Source: Azophilus sp965247035
Lineage (GTDB): Bacteria; Pseudomonadota; Gammaproteobacteria; Pseudomonadales; Azotimanducaceae
Length of the DNA stretch: 64,000 bases
Direction: 5' to 3'
NCBI GenBank assembly: GCA_965247035.1
Contig: CBDFGJ010000001.1
Span: 372,001 to 436,000 of the forward strand
In this document: piece after piece, positions 26,627 through 34,946 of the stretch
How the letters are laid out: each line of letters starts with the position of its first letter
How positions within the stretch are numbered: position 1 is the stretch's first letter
Notes under the pieces: generated by a model
Told to the model about the DNA's origin: nothing
The model's database searches: none
The model's input: only the letters and a program-made list of their open reading frames with translations
Made by a program: the position numbers and the translations under genes

Positions 26627-27544
26627 TTATACCGGCAAGAGCCAATAGTGATCGATCAGCAAGACTAGAAACAGGGCCGCGAGATAGACAATGGAATACC
26701 GAAAAGTTGCCATTGGCGCCTTGGAATTGCGGTTGGCCAGCAGCGCCAAAGACCAATACAGAAACCCGGCGCCAAGCGCGAGGGCACCCAGAAGGTAGAA
26801 CCAGCCGCTCATGCCGATGATCACCGGCAATAGGCTGGATAGAATCAGCATCAGGGTGTAAAAGAAGATGTAGCGCCGCGTATGGCGGTCGCCATGAGTG
26901 ACTGGCAGCATGGGGATGTTGGCCGCCGCGTACTCCGCCTTGCGTTCCAGCGCCAAGGCCCAGAAGTGGGGTGGGGTCCAAGCGAAGATGATGAGCACGA
27001 GAATCAGCGCCCCCGGCTCCACCGCGCCGGTAACGGCAGTCCAGCCGAATAGCGGCGGGGCGGCGCCGAACAGGCCGCCAATGACGATGTTCTGTGGCGT
27101 TGCCCGCTTCAGAAAAAGCGTGTAGATCAAGCCGTAGCCGATCCAGGAGGCGAGGTTGAGCCAAGCGGTCAGCGGGTTGACGCCAACGTGCAAAACAATC
27201 ATGCCGGCCACTCCCAGCACAGCCGAGAAGGCCAGACCGGAAGCCGCGGAAACCCGCCCAGTCGCGACCGGACGGCTCGCGGTTCGCGCCATGCGGCTAT
27301 CGATTTCGGCGTCCGCGATATGGTTGACGGCGGCTGCTGAAGCCGCCACCAAGCCGATGCCCAAGGAACCCAAAAGCAGGATGTCCAAGGGCACCATTTC
27401 CGGCGTTGCCAGAAACATGCCCACCACAGCGCAGACCAGCATGAGCGCCACGACCCGCGGTTTGCACATCTCCAGATAATCGCGCCAAGCCGTGCGGGGA
27501 CGCCGGAAGGGCTGGGCCAGTTCATTCATCGACGCTTCCTTCAA
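26627..27544 (-). CDS. ctaB: Protohaem IX farnesyltransferase (haem O synthase)
   Basis: A 305-residue integral membrane prenyltransferase with about nine helices. The first Asp-rich motif is NHIADAEIDSRMARTASRP, the second is the DRHTRRY loop (HGDRHTRRYIFFY), as in CtaB/UbiA enzymes. It transfers farnesyl to haem b, giving haem O for terminal oxidases. It is translated downstream of ctaA (66-bp gap by the TTG/ATG reading used here) and just upstream of SCO1. An internal Met five codons in (MNELAQPF) is an equally likely start. Length is normal for the family. Confidence 0.96.
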   Translation of the reverse strand: MKEASMNELAQPFRRPRTAWRDYLEMCKPRVVALMLVCAVVGMFLATPEMVPLDILLLGSLGIGLVAASAAAVNHIADAEIDSRMARTASRPVATGRVSAASGLAFSAVLGVAGMIVLHVGVNPLTAWLNLASWIGYGLIYTLFLKRATPQNIVIGGLFGAAPPLFGWTAVTGAVEPGALILVLIIFAWTPPHFWALALERKAEYAAANIPMLPVTHGDRHTRRYIFFYTLMLILSSLLPVIIGMSGWFYLLGALALGAGFLYWSLALLANRNSKAPMATFRYSIVYLAALFLVLLIDHYWLLPV

Positions 27545-27610
27545 GCCAAAAATCCTCTCTTGATTGATCAGTGTAAGCCTAGCGCCTGTGCGTCATCGCC
27601 ACCAAGAGGC

Positions 27611-28618
27611 CTAAGCGCGATGCGGATCCGTAGCTGCTTCTGCGCTTCTTTCCAATCGGTCCAACCGGTCCAACCGTGCACAGTAGCGAACGCTCACCAA
27701 GCACAACAGCAAAAGAGCGCCCCCAGCATTGTGTGCGGTCGCCACCCACAGCGGCAGCGCCAGCAAAACGTTCAGGATACCAAGGATGAGCTGCGCTCCC
27801 AACAACCCCAACAGCCACCAAGCGAGCGGGCTTGCCACCGCTAGCAGACGCCAACCGAGAAAACCCGCTGCCGCCAAAGAGGCCAGTGCTCCCAACCGGT
27901 GCGCAAATTGTATGGCGACGCGGGCCTCGCTGTCCAGCATTCCACCTAGGTAGGTTGGTCCTGTGGACTGCAACAGGTTGAACCCCTGCTGAAAATCCAT
28001 TGGCGGCGCCCACTGGCCGTGGCACGTCGGAAAATCCGGACATGCAAGAGCCGCGTAGTTGGACGTGACCCAGCCGCCAAGGGTGATCTGCACCACGACC
28101 ACGACCAAAGCCACGGTGGCTAGCCTGCCGATGCGCGATGGCACCATCGGCACCGCAACGGCCCGCAATCGCAATGCCAGCAGCCACAACAAGGCCAAGG
28201 TGGCGAACCCGCCGAGCAGGTGGGCGGTGACCGCTTGCGGCCAGAGCTTCAACGTCACCGTCCAGGCGCCGAACGCGCCTTGCAGCATGACCAGCGCCAA
28301 CAGGGCGCAGGGTAAGGCACGGGGCAGGGGGCTGCCAACTCGAAGCGCCAGAACAGCCGTGGCGAGAATCAGCGCCCCCAGAGCCGTGGCGAAGTACCGG
28401 TGCACCATTTCAATCCATGCCTTGTCGATCTGCACCGGCGCATCCGGGTAGAGGGCCTCAGCCGCACGCAATTCATCGGCTGTTGCCGGTACGCCCAAGC
28501 CGCCATAGCAACCAGGCCAATCAGGACAACCGAGGCCGGCGTCGGTCAAGCGCGTGTAAGCGCCCAAGACGACCACGACCAAGGCTAGGCCCACAGCTAG
28601 TATGGTCAGCCAGCGCAT
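27611..28618 (-). CDS. ctaA: Haem A synthase
   Basis: A 335-residue membrane protein, from MRWLTILAVG at 28618, with eight transmembrane helices. The first loop has GAYTRLTDAGLGCPDWPGCYG, a signature with paired Cys; haem-ligand histidines lie in KAWIEMVHRY, QAVTAHLLGG, IQFAHRLGAL and VATAHNAGG. It oxidises the C8 methyl of haem O to make haem A. AAGGAG lies only one base before the ATG, so the start is uncertain; a longer reading from a TTG at 28729 adds 37 polar residues that are not typical. First gene of ctaA-ctaB-SCO1. Confidence 0.93.
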   Translation of the reverse strand: MRWLTILAVGLALVVVVLGAYTRLTDAGLGCPDWPGCYGGLGVPATADELRAAEALYPDAPVQIDKAWIEMVHRYFATALGALILATAVLALRVGSPLPRALPCALLALVMLQGAFGAWTVTLKLWPQAVTAHLLGGFATLALLWLLALRLRAVAVPMVPSRIGRLATVALVVVVVQITLGGWVTSNYAALACPDFPTCHGQWAPPMDFQQGFNLLQSTGPTYLGGMLDSEARVAIQFAHRLGALASLAAAGFLGWRLLAVASPLAWWLLGLLGAQLILGILNVLLALPLWVATAHNAGGALLLLCLVSVRYCARLDRLDRLERSAEAATDPHRA

Positions 28619-28825
28619 GCTCCTTAGCGCGGTCAACTTGCTTGCCGGCAGTGCGGAAGTTCCACTAGGTTGCTTTGGGTCTGGTGCAATGTTTTTTTTG
28701 TTCAACAGGCTATTCTTCCAACGAGGCAACGCCTTGGACGGAGGGCAACGCCTCAGACCTAGCCAAATTCTAACCGACTATCGCGCCGAGGGCAGCGGCG
28801 ATGGAGGCGGTGTACAGATGGAAAG

Positions 28826-29140
28826 TGCGACACCCGCTTCGAGGTCACCTTCTTCGGACGTGGCGATGACATAGACAAGGACAGCCCTTACTGGCGGGAA
28901 AAGATTTTGGCCTTCAACGTCGTGCTTGGCGAAGACCTTGAAAATTCGCCTTGGATTCAAAGATCTATCGAATCCGGGGCGCTGGAGGGCGTGCCGCTTT
29001 CATATCAGGAGCGGCGCATCCATCATTTCCATGAATACCTCGATCAGATCATCGGCATCGAGAAGACCCCCGAACGCCTTCGCGTAACCTCCATGCTGCG
29101 GGCGTTGCAGGAAGATGGCAGGGGCCGTCGGATCGCCTGA
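28826..29140 (+). pseudogene. C-terminal fragment of Rieske-type ring-hydroxylating oxygenase
   Basis: Without a start codon, the frame from 28826 reads CDTRFEVTFFGRGDD, SPYWREKILAFNVVLGEDLE, NSPWIQRSIESGALEGVPLS and RRIHHFHEYLDQIIG to a stop at 29140. The ED-x-x-x-x-x-Q-R-S-I-x-SG and E-x-x-I-x-x-F-H pattern is that of the C-terminal catalytic-domain end of Rieske alpha subunits. The Rieske centre and iron ligands are absent, so it is a ~104-residue relic. It sits in a stretch with other fragments. Confidence 0.6.
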
Positions 29141-29326
29141 TCGGCCCGCCTTGTCCTGCGGTTCTCTTCAGGGCTGGAATTCGAGAGCTTGAAGCCGGTG
29201 CGTCTATATCTCTTGATGGCGGGCAAGGGCTGGCGAATGAGCCGAATTCGCACCCGCCCGCCGCTCACCCTTGGGGCTGAGGCAGCGTCTAGTTGGGCTT
29301 CCTTCGCTACGGACGTCCGCCGGTTT

Positions 29327-29677
29327 TCAGAGTATGCCCAGCACGTTCTCCGGCGGCCGGCCGATGGCGGCCTTGCCGTTAGCCGTAACGATCGGGCGCT
29401 CGATCAGAATGGGATTGGCGGTCATGGCCTCGATCAATTGCCGCCGAGACAGGCTCTCGTTGTCTAGGTTGAGTGAACCGTAAGGGGCTTCCTTGCGCCG
29501 CATGAGCGCACGCGGCTCCCAGCCCAACATGTTGAGCAGCGACTCTAGGGCGGCGGCGCTCGGCGGCGTCTCCAAGTAGCGTATGATCCGCGGCCGGACA
29601 CCGCGTTCCTCGAGCAGCGCCAGCGTCTGGCGGGACTTGGAGCATCGTGGATTGTGATAGATGGTGACTTCGTTCAT
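29327..29677 (-). CDS. arsC: Arsenate reductase (glutaredoxin type)
   Basis: A 116-residue ArsC/Spx-fold protein. IYHNPRCSKSRQTLALL holds the catalytic Cys (NPRCSKS), YLETPPSAAALESLL and the arginine at RPIVTANGKAAIGRPPE complete the anion pocket. Family members reduce arsenate to arsenite with glutaredoxin; several (YfgD-like) lack a confirmed arsenate role. No arsB/arsR is nearby, so the YfgD-like subgroup is likely. It is divergent from the TlpA-like gene, with 25 bp between start codons. Confidence 0.92.
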   Translation of the reverse strand: MNEVTIYHNPRCSKSRQTLALLEERGVRPRIIRYLETPPSAAALESLLNMLGWEPRALMRRKEAPYGSLNLDNESLSRRQLIEAMTANPILIERPIVTANGKAAIGRPPENVLGIL

Positions 29678-29702
29678 GGCAAGCGTTTGGCTGAAAGTTT
29701 AG

Positions 29703-30164
29703 ATGCGCAGGACATTAAACCACAGGAAGCGCTGGTGGCTGCTGCCGTTGCTGTTCACTTTCGCCGCTGGCTGCAACGACGCGCCAGCCATCGTTTTTGC
29801 CGACGGCAGCAAACAATTCTCCGATGACTGGCGCGATAGCTGGCTGGTGATCAACTACTGGGCGGAATGGTGCGCCCCTTGTCGTACCGAGATCCCCGAA
29901 TTGAATGAACTGCATAAAAATGGCCCGGCGTCCGTGCGTGTGCTGGGGGTCAACTTCGATGGTTTGCGGGGGCAGGAACTACTTGATGCAATAGCCAGAA
30001 TGCAAATCGAATTTCCGGTGGTGGTGGACGATCTCAAAGGGCTCTGGGGGTACGCGCAGCCAAGTGTTCTTCCCATGACCGTTCTCGTTCGACCAGACGG
30101 CAAACTGCATGCGCAGTTGGAGGGGCCGCAGACCGAGGAGTCCCTGATGGCGGCCATGCGCTGA
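29703..30164 (+). CDS. TlpA-like thioredoxin-fold lipoprotein
   Basis: A 153-residue protein with a lipoprotein signal (lipobox AAGC, Cys24) and a TlpA/ResA fold. WAEWCAPCRTEIPEL carries the CxxC active site, VLGVNFDGLRG follows, and LPMTVLVRPDGKL has the cis-Pro. It is expected to be a membrane-tethered periplasmic thiol reductase for cytochrome c maturation, copper-site assembly or general disulfide control. Its promoter region overlaps that of arsC. The pairing of arsC-like and TlpA-like genes is common in gammaproteobacteria. Confidence 0.9.
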   Translation: MRRTLNHRKRWWLLPLLFTFAAGCNDAPAIVFADGSKQFSDDWRDSWLVINYWAEWCAPCRTEIPELNELHKNGPASVRVLGVNFDGLRGQELLDAIARMQIEFPVVVDDLKGLWGYAQPSVLPMTVLVRPDGKLHAQLEGPQTEESLMAAMR

Positions 30165-30208
30165 GTTCTCGCCTTGCAGTCCTTCAAGCTTCCTGAGATG
30201 CGCCGTTC

Positions 30209-30311
30209 ATGGCCGTGCTCAATGGTGAGCTCATGATCGAACTCGGCGATGGCGCGGTTGCGACCCTCGGCAAGTTCGATAGCTGTGTCGTCGGCGCAAC
30301 GTCCACGGCTC
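30209..30311 (+). pseudogene. Possible cupin-domain fragment
   Basis: A short reading MAVLNGELMIELGDGAVATLG resembles the second half of a cupin fold (G-E-L-x-x-E-L-x-D-G). The frame closes about 100 bp later. The match is weak and limited to one strand pair. Confidence 0.25.
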
Positions 30312-30447
30312 CTGGCTGATTACCCGGGCTGCCGGCAAACAGATGATCGAACAGGGGCGGGGGGCAAGGTCGTGTGTACGTCTTCGGCCCGCGACAAGCT
30401 GGGCCGCCCGGCGGGATGCTTGACCTATGGAGCAGTCGCAGCAATCT
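30298..30447 (+). pseudogene. Internal fragment of a short-chain dehydrogenase
   Basis: Frame one gives NVHGSWLITRAAGKQMIEQG from 30298; after a frameshift in the G-run near 30360 a second frame gives GGKVVCTSSARDKLGRPAG and CLTYGAVAAI. In SDRs this is the helix 4 - strand 5 region ending at the catalytic Ser, with the Tyr position kept in LTYG but the following Lys lost. No N-terminal Rossmann motif is nearby. Part of a relic-rich stretch between the TlpA-like gene and the catalase. Confidence 0.55.
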
Positions 30448-30627
30448 GGTCGGCTCGGTGTTGCGGCGCTGGTCCACGTCCCAATGCCACAACCTGGTGC
30501 GGCGATCGGTTCGGGCGGATTTGATGCTCAAGGGCCGTGCGCCCATGCAACGCGAAAACATCCAGGAGGAAATTGAAAGCGTTGGCATGCGCAGGCGGTG
30601 GATGCATGAGAAGGTTTCTGCCTGACG

Positions 30628-30664
30628 ATAGTTAAAATCTATCAAATCCATAAAAAAAACAAAT
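30628..30664 (+). promoter_or_regulatory. OxyR-like binding site upstream of catalase
   Basis: ATAG-N7-CTAT (30628-30642) followed by N7 and ATAA (30650-30653), N7, AAAT fits the OxyR consensus ATAG-N7-CTAT-N7-ATAG-N7-CTAT, with the first half perfect and the second degenerate. It lies ~70 bp before the catalase ATG in an AT-rich leader, predicting peroxide induction. Confidence 0.55.
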
Positions 30665-30733
30665 TTTACAAATCGTAAAACAGCCCTTACGCTGACTGGC
30701 CATACAGCCTTTTCATTGATACCGGAGCAAATC

Positions 30734-32173
30734 ATGGCCAATCAAAAACCACCGAGATTAACCACCACCGCTGGCATACCGGTCGCCGACAATCAGAATT
30801 CCCAAACCGCGGGCAAACGCGGGCCGTTGCTGGTGCAGGACTGGCAACTGTTTGAGAAGCACGCTCATTTCAATCGTGAGCGCATCCCGGAGCGCGTGGT
30901 GCACGCTAAAGGGTCCGGCGCTTACGGCACCCTCAAGATCACCGCTGACTTGAGCGCTTATACCCGCGCCGCCGCCTTGCAATCCGGTACCGAGAGTGAG
31001 TGCTTTTTGCGCTTTTCCACGGTTGCCGGCGAAAGCGGTGCCGCCGACGCTGAGCGCGATGTGCGCGGCTTTGCGCTCAAGGTGTATACCGAGGAAGGCA
31101 ACTGGGATCTGGTGGGCAACAACACACCGGTTTTTTTCGTGCGCGACCCGTATAAATTCCCGGACTTCATTCATTCGCAAAAGCGTGATCCGAAAACCAA
31201 CCTGCGCGATCCGGCGGCGATGTGGGATTTCTGGTCGCAGTCGCCGGAAAGCTTGCACCAGGTCACCATTTTGATGTCGGAACGCGGCCTGCCGAGAAGT
31301 TACCGTCACATGAACGGCTATGGCTCTCACGCTTATAGTCTCATCAACGCCGAAGGCGAACGCTTCTGGGTGAAATTCCATTTCAAAACCCGGCAAGGCA
31401 TTGATTGCCTCAGCGAGACCGATTCGGCGGCAACGATTGGTGGCGATCGCGAATCACACCAGCGTGATTTGTTTGAAGCAATTGAACAAGGAGATTATCC
31501 GCGCTGGCGTTTTTGTGTGCAGATTATGCCGGAGGCGGAAGCCGGGAAATGTCTTTACAATCCCTTTGACTTGACCAAGGTCTGGCCGCACAGCGATTAT
31601 CCGCTGATCGAGGTGGGCGAACTGTGCCTGAATCGAAACCCGGAGAATTATTTTGCGGAAGTGGAACAAGCCGCTTTTTCTCCCGCCAACGTGCCTCCGG
31701 GCATCGGCCATAGTCCCGACAAGATGTTGCAGTTCAGGATTTTTTCCTATGCCGATGCGCACCGTTATCGTTTGGGTGTGAATTATCCCCAGTTGCCGAT
31801 TAACCAACCGCGTTGCCCGATGCATTCCTACAACCGCGCCGGCACCATGCGCTTTGACAACGACGGCGGCGCGGTTAACTACGAGCCGAACACCCGTGGG
31901 GGGCCGGTGCAAGATCCCGGCTGCGCGGAACCGCCGCTGAAAATAGACGGCCACGCCGCACGCTACGATCACCGTGAAGATACCGACTATTACAATCAAG
32001 CTGGCGCATTATTTCGGTTGATGAGCCCGGCGCAACAAGCAAACCTGATGGACACCATCGCTGCCGCCATGCAAGGGGTTCCGGAGACCATTGTGCGCTT
32101 GCAACTCGAGCATTTTGGCCAAGCGGACCCCGGCTACGGAAAAGGCCTTGGTGAGCGGCTGAAAATTGCTTAA
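30734..32173 (+). CDS. Monofunctional haem catalase
   Basis: A 479-residue small-subunit (clade 3-like) catalase that dismutates hydrogen peroxide. The distal His motif is FNRERIPERVVHAKGSGAYG, the distal Asn lies in NNTPVFFVRDP, and the proximal haem tyrosine in RIFSYADAHRYRLG. NADPH-binding residues are in the YPQLPINQPRCP region as usual. The ATG at 30734 follows CCGGAGCAAATC and is preferred to an ATT/ATA start 18 bp upstream. An OxyR-like site precedes it. Codon use looks less GC-rich than the ctaA/egt genes, which may mean a more recent arrival. Flanked by relics on both sides. Confidence 0.95.
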   Translation: MANQKPPRLTTTAGIPVADNQNSQTAGKRGPLLVQDWQLFEKHAHFNRERIPERVVHAKGSGAYGTLKITADLSAYTRAAALQSGTESECFLRFSTVAGESGAADAERDVRGFALKVYTEEGNWDLVGNNTPVFFVRDPYKFPDFIHSQKRDPKTNLRDPAAMWDFWSQSPESLHQVTILMSERGLPRSYRHMNGYGSHAYSLINAEGERFWVKFHFKTRQGIDCLSETDSAATIGGDRESHQRDLFEAIEQGDYPRWRFCVQIMPEAEAGKCLYNPFDLTKVWPHSDYPLIEVGELCLNRNPENYFAEVEQAAFSPANVPPGIGHSPDKMLQFRIFSYADAHRYRLGVNYPQLPINQPRCPMHSYNRAGTMRFDNDGGAVNYEPNTRGGPVQDPGCAEPPLKIDGHAARYDHREDTDYYNQAGALFRLMSPAQQANLMDTIAAAMQGVPETIVRLQLEHFGQADPGYGKGLGERLKIA

Positions 32174-32527
32174 CCTTTTTTCAGTGGAGCGGCGGCGCAA
32201 CCCCCGCATCGTGCGGTTTTGTCTTACAGTTACAGGCCACTGCCTTTTCATCGCGCCACAGCGCATCAGGCAATGCAAGGCAACAGCGCGCTAATCGTCC
32301 TAGTGGCGACGTCGGATCGGCCGCCCGCGACCAGCGATGCCGATGAGCTGATCGCCATGACGGGGCATGTCGATAAATCGTATTCCTCCAATTCTCCGAC
32401 GATGCCATTGTGAACCGGATAGCGCCCGGTGCTGAGCTCCGTGCGAAAGGTCAAGCGACACAAGGGTGATGCACTAGGGCCATTGGGTAGTAAACGAAGA
32501 GGATTATGTAGCAAAGTGCCGAAATAA
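32174..32527. other. Intergenic region, no clear gene
   Basis: About 350 bp between catalase and the AT-rich island. A minus-strand stretch reads TELSTGRYPVHNGIVGELEE, vaguely like the sulfatase STGRYP motif, but the frame breaks and I cannot support a gene. Confidence 0.3.
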
Positions 32528-32869
32528 ACCCCAAACTTTCTGTATTTTAGCCGGGCATGGTTGCTAATTCATCTTGGCTGTATCAGAGTGGTTTATAATC
32601 CAAATTGTGAATACAAAGGCAACGATGACCGTTATCATCCTTATTTCCCCGATTTCGTTTTGGTCAAGAAGACTAGCGAATTTTATATTATTGAGGTTAA
32701 GGCAGAGAGGGACCGAGAAGATAAGATTGTGGTGGAAAAGAAAAAGGCTGCTGAAAAGTTGCAAAAAACACAACCCGAAAAATTTAAGTATCATGTTGTT
32801 TACACATCCACCAGTACTATAGGAACGTCAGAAATGAAACCGATTAGTGATTGGGTGGGAGGCGCGTAA
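32528..32869 (+). pseudogene. PD-(D/E)XK nuclease C-terminal piece, type III Res-like
   Basis: The frame opens at 32528 and reads VVYNPNCEYKGNDDRYHPYF, PDFVLVKKTSEFYIIEVKAE, then a Lys-rich helix. The PD...EVK arrangement is the catalytic core of PD-(D/E)XK nucleases and matches the C-terminal end of type III restriction (Res) subunits and related helicase-nucleases. No helicase domain precedes it, so it is either a ~102-residue truncated remnant or a small stand-alone nuclease from the TTG at 32561. Base composition is AT-rich, unlike the flanks. The stop (TAA 32867-32869) is one base before the ATG of the TIR gene, a sign of translational coupling. Confidence 0.55.
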
Positions 32870-32870
32870 T

Positions 32871-33869
32871 ATGGACAGAAAATTTTATCACGTTGCCCTG
32901 TCTTATGCAGGAGAACAAAGACCATATATCGCTGAAGTCGCACAGTATTTGAGTGATAGAAATGTGCGATGTTTTTATGATAAGGATGAAGAAATTAATC
33001 TTTGGGGGAAAAGTATTCCTAATGTTCTAAAAGATATTTATGCTGGAGGACAGGCTCACTTTGTTGTGATTTTTATTAGTGAAGATTATGTCAAAAAGGC
33101 TTTTCCAAAAACAGAACTAAAACATGCTTTATCCCATGCAATCATCCAAAATCAAGAATACATTCTTCCAGCCCGATTTGATTCTACTGATGTACCAGGA
33201 TTGCCTTTTACAGACATATATATTAATCTCAGCGATATGAAGCCAGTTACTTTTGCTGAAAAAATCATTCAAAAAATGACTGCTATGGGAATCTATTTTG
33301 GACCTGACACTCAAGGCATAACAGAAAAATGGCCGGAGGTTCCAAAAAAAAATGAAGCTCAAGTTACTTTTACAATCAAAGGTGAATCAGGTGATTTGAT
33401 ATCAGAGGCAGATATTTATCTTATCCACCAAAATAAAACACATCGACGAACTCAGTCAAATCAAAATGGGGAGGCTGTATTTCCATTAGTGCATCCCAAT
33501 AAAAGTTTTTACACAATTTTTATAGCACATAATGACTTCCCTGCTTGCATCATTGACAATTTTCGATGCAATAAAGATCTGAATATAGAGCTAAGAAAGA
33601 ATAATGACATAGGCTCTATGATACTCAACGGCACGGGATATATCCCTGGAATAGAAGGCAGACTGAATCCAATATTAGACCAGTCCAATCGAACCTATTT
33701 ATATGCAAATAACATTTCAATAAATAACGGCTCTCTGCAACAACCAATCTATTTTCAATTTAAGGAAAATATAAGTATTGTAGACTGTTCAGGAAAAACC
33801 GCTGATATTAGAATTCATCGAATTATTCAAAAGTGCACCGTCCTTGATTACATTACTCACGGAGAATGA
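32871..33869 (+). CDS. TIR-domain protein with C-terminal beta domains (predicted defence effector)
   Basis: A 332-residue protein. Residues ~5-145 are a TIR domain: HVALSYAGEQRPYIAEVAQY (box 1), CFYDKDEEINLWGKSI, VVIFISEDYVKKAFPKTEL. Glu82 in KTELKHAL is at the position of the NAD-hydrolase catalytic Glu; the usual Trp before it (SxxYxxxxW) is Phe. Residues ~165-235 look like an Ig-like/carboxypeptidase-regulatory beta-sandwich (VTFTIKGESGDLISEADIYL). Residues ~245-330 form a third conserved-looking unit (GTGYIPGIEGRLNPILD, RTYLYANNISINNG). Bacterial TIR proteins deplete NAD or make signal nucleotides during phage infection; the role here is inferred. AT-rich gene, coupled to the nuclease piece and followed 10 bp later by a methyltransferase-like fragment. 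Confidence 0.8.
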   Translation: MDRKFYHVALSYAGEQRPYIAEVAQYLSDRNVRCFYDKDEEINLWGKSIPNVLKDIYAGGQAHFVVIFISEDYVKKAFPKTELKHALSHAIIQNQEYILPARFDSTDVPGLPFTDIYINLSDMKPVTFAEKIIQKMTAMGIYFGPDTQGITEKWPEVPKKNEAQVTFTIKGESGDLISEADIYLIHQNKTHRRTQSNQNGEAVFPLVHPNKSFYTIFIAHNDFPACIIDNFRCNKDLNIELRKNNDIGSMILNGTGYIPGIEGRLNPILDQSNRTYLYANNISINNGSLQQPIYFQFKENISIVDCSGKTADIRIHRIIQKCTVLDYITHGE

Positions 33870-33878
33870 AGAATTTCG

Positions 33879-34037
33879 ATGAATAAAAAAGCGTTCTCTC
33901 TAAAAATATCCACCGTCAAAGATCGTCCGATGTTGCATTGGGTGGGCAAGAAGCCATTGAACCGGGTGCGGCATTTCCCAGCGCTGCTATGTGAAACCGT
34001 TGGCGTTGCAAGCACCGAGGGTCAAGAAAGATCTTGA
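33879..34037 (+). pseudogene. N-terminal fragment resembling a DNA methyltransferase of a restriction system
   Basis: A 52-residue frame reads MNKKAFSLKISTVKDRPMLH, WVGKKPLNRVRHFPALLCET and stops at 34037. The KDRPMLxWVGKxPL...FPAxL pattern is what I associate with the N-terminus of site-specific DNA methyltransferases of type III-like systems; this is recognition from memory, not a search result. No SAM-binding or catalytic motif remains. A later stretch (34081-34260: HAMPAGGREWRHLIAAAVDS) may belong to another remnant. The fragment begins 10 bp after the TIR gene in the same orientation. Confidence 0.4.
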
Positions 34038-34334
34038 TGGTCGGACGCGCACTTGATGCCTACGGCTCAATGCCGTTGAGGTGGATGCGCTGTTCGATGC
34101 GCCGCTCAACCACGCGATGCCCGCTGGCGGACGGGAATGGCGGCACCTGATCGCCGCCGCCGTGGACAGCGACGGGCCGTTGGTCGTGGAGACGCCCGCA
34201 GGTGCCGTGGAGGGATACTTCGGCAACAGCGTCTCGGTGCGCTCCGCTCCATCCGCTGAATAGCAAGCCGCTGCGGAGCGCTTGGCCGGGCTTTTCTGCG
34301 ATAGTGTTGCAGGCTAGGACGCCTCAAGAGGCCA

Positions 34335-34946
34335 CTAGTCATTCCGGCCGGTCAACAACGACCGAATGACTGGCAGGTGCGCCCGGCCGATAAAGGGTTC
34401 GCCATCCACGATATAGGCTGGAACTTCCATGGCCCCCCAATCGAGCGCTCGCCGGCGGTGGTTCGTCAGGTCCGCCTCCGCCTGCTCATTGAGATAAGCG
34501 TTAAATCCTTCGGTATCGCCGCCGGCGGCGGCAATGGCCTTGGCGACGGCGGCATGATCCTGTGGGTCCATTGCCCCATTCCACACTTGCTCGAACACAA
34601 GCTGCACATAGGCGTCGCTGTGGCTGCTAGAGGCTTGGCCTTGCCGTTTGAGCCATGCCAATCCGGCGTTCGCAGTGAAGCTTCCCCGCCCAGGGTCAGG
34701 ATAGACCAGCCGAATGCCTTGCTGTTCGGCATAAAACGCATGTTCGCGTTGTAAGTATTCGTTGCGTATTCTGGCGTGTCTTGCGCCTTTCGGCTGAGGG
34801 TCGGCTTGGCGCTGTGGTTTGGGCATGCGTGAAAGCGGTCGCCAGTCGATGGCGACGCCGACCTCCTGCGCCAGCCGCTTGGTAGGGTTCAACGCCAGCC
34901 GGGAGTTGGCGCTGTTGAAGTCAATGAAAGTGATCAACGACCTCAC
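34335..34946 (-). CDS. DsbA-fold (HCCA isomerase-like) protein
   Basis: A 203-residue thioredoxin-fold protein of the 2-hydroxychromene-2-carboxylate isomerase/DsbA family. The N-terminal ITFIDFNSANSRLAL takes the place of the fold's first strand-turn, with no CxxC; VPAYIVDGEPFIGRAHLP is the cis-Pro and G-x-x-x-L segment of the C-terminal strand pair. Such enzymes use glutathione in isomerisations of aromatic breakdown products or in stress. The ATG overlaps the stop of the upstream paralogue by four bases (ATGA), so the two are translationally coupled. The usual SPYxY is degenerate (NSANSRL), which may mean changed activity. Confidence 0.8.
   Translation of the reverse strand: MRSLITFIDFNSANSRLALNPTKRLAQEVGVAIDWRPLSRMPKPQRQADPQPKGARHARIRNEYLQREHAFYAEQQGIRLVYPDPGRGSFTANAGLAWLKRQGQASSSHSDAYVQLVFEQVWNGAMDPQDHAAVAKAIAAAGGDTEGFNAYLNEQAEADLTNHRRRALDWGAMEVPAYIVDGEPFIGRAHLPVIRSLLTGRND

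Noticed and set aside
30374..30625. 83-codon frame after the SDR relic (RSVRADLMLKGRAPMQREN)
   Set aside because: Its start region is inside the SDR relic in another frame; the C-terminal part could be a relic of an unknown protein, but no family can be named.
32266..32514. Sulfatase-like STGRYP fragment on the minus strand
   Set aside because: Only one short motif; surrounding residues do not fit and the frame breaks.
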